Shown here: positions 5,074 through 5,355 of the stretch, in pieces
Layout: each line of letters starts with the position of its first letter
How positions within the stretch are numbered: the first letter of the stretch is position 1
DNA from: Streptosporangiaceae bacterium
Lineage (GTDB): Bacteria > Actinomycetota > Actinomycetes > Streptosporangiales > Streptosporangiaceae
Reading direction: 5' to 3'
DNA: 5,355 bases
Assembly: GCA_030040815.1 (NCBI GenBank)
Contig: JASHSZ010000663.1
Location: 1-5,355, forward strand
Translations under genes and position numbers: made by a program
The notes under the pieces: model-generated
Database searches by the model: none
What the model was told of the DNA's origin: nothing
Seen by the model: the letters and a program-made list of their open reading frames with translations, nothing else

Positions 5074-5355
5074 CTCGAAACTGGGTCGCCATAACACCCG
5101 GTTTCATACACGTACCCCGTTCCTGCACCGGCAGGTCAGGCGGACGGCGGCAGGTGTCATTGGCCGTGGCCCGGCGGCCAAGTGAGGATGGCGCGTCCTG
5201 GGCCGCCTTCGGGTGCAGGCCGGAACGGAGCAGCCATGTCTCCGGAGGCGTAGCCGGACAGCCATCGGTCGGCGACGGTTGTCGCGGACTGTCGCTGGTG
5301 ACGTTCGGCCCTTCCGCCTGGCCGCAGGCCGGACCTTAGCGTCGGGATGTGAGGG
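5074..5355. other. Right-hand flank with no recognisable gene
   Basis: I see no supported coding region here. The only open frame of note (5154-5339, 61 codons) has no domain and no clear ribosome binding site. Small dyads such as GCGAC-GGTT-GTCGC and GCCTG-GCCG-CAGGC are present, as expected by chance at this GC content. The stretch may be an upstream region of a gene beyond the window. Confidence 0.5.

Noticed and set aside
5154..5339. 61-codon plus-strand open frame near the right end
   Set aside because: It has no domain, no convincing ribosome binding site and a composition expected from any frame of GC-rich DNA.

Overview
The base composition (high GC, strong G/C third-position bias), GTG starts and protein families point to a high-GC actinomycete (Actinomycetota). 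The genus cannot be read from the window. Roughly a quarter to a third of it has no recognisable intact gene, and there is one clear gene remnant. This looks like accessory or decaying chromosome rather than a dense core operon.

Layout. (1) Positions 1-1013, plus strand: the 3' end of a Cu(I)/Ag(I)-type P1B ATPase, cut by the window edge. A GTGA overlap joins it to a membrane-anchored protein with a PCu(A)C-like fold that has lost all four copper ligands of that family. (2) Positions 1014-1504: no intact gene, but the C-terminal piece of an alpha/beta hydrolase survives as a remnant at about 1174-1344. (3) Positions 1505-3740: a divergent pair made of a 14-TM DHA2-family (EmrB/QacA-like) drug:H+ antiporter on the minus strand and a TetR-family regulator on the plus strand. 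The 91-bp gap holds two dyad boxes sharing the half-site AGATGCRCA and -10-like hexamers so close to the GTG codons that both transcripts may be leaderless. (4) Positions 3741-4344: about 600 bp without a convincing gene, with two small hairpins. (5) Positions 4345-5019: a TMEM175/DUF1211-type six-helix cation channel gene, followed by a 16-bp-stem hairpin that probably terminates it. (6) Positions 5074-5355: no recognisable gene.

How the parts work together. The ATPase and its coupled partner form a copper-handling unit. The TetR regulator probably represses the efflux pump and itself through the shared gap and releases both on binding a pump substrate. The TMEM175 homologue appears to be an independent unit affecting membrane potential or K+ flux. 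The most unusual observation is the ligand-less PCu(A)C-like protein tied translationally to a copper exporter; no wholly new multi-gene system is evident.
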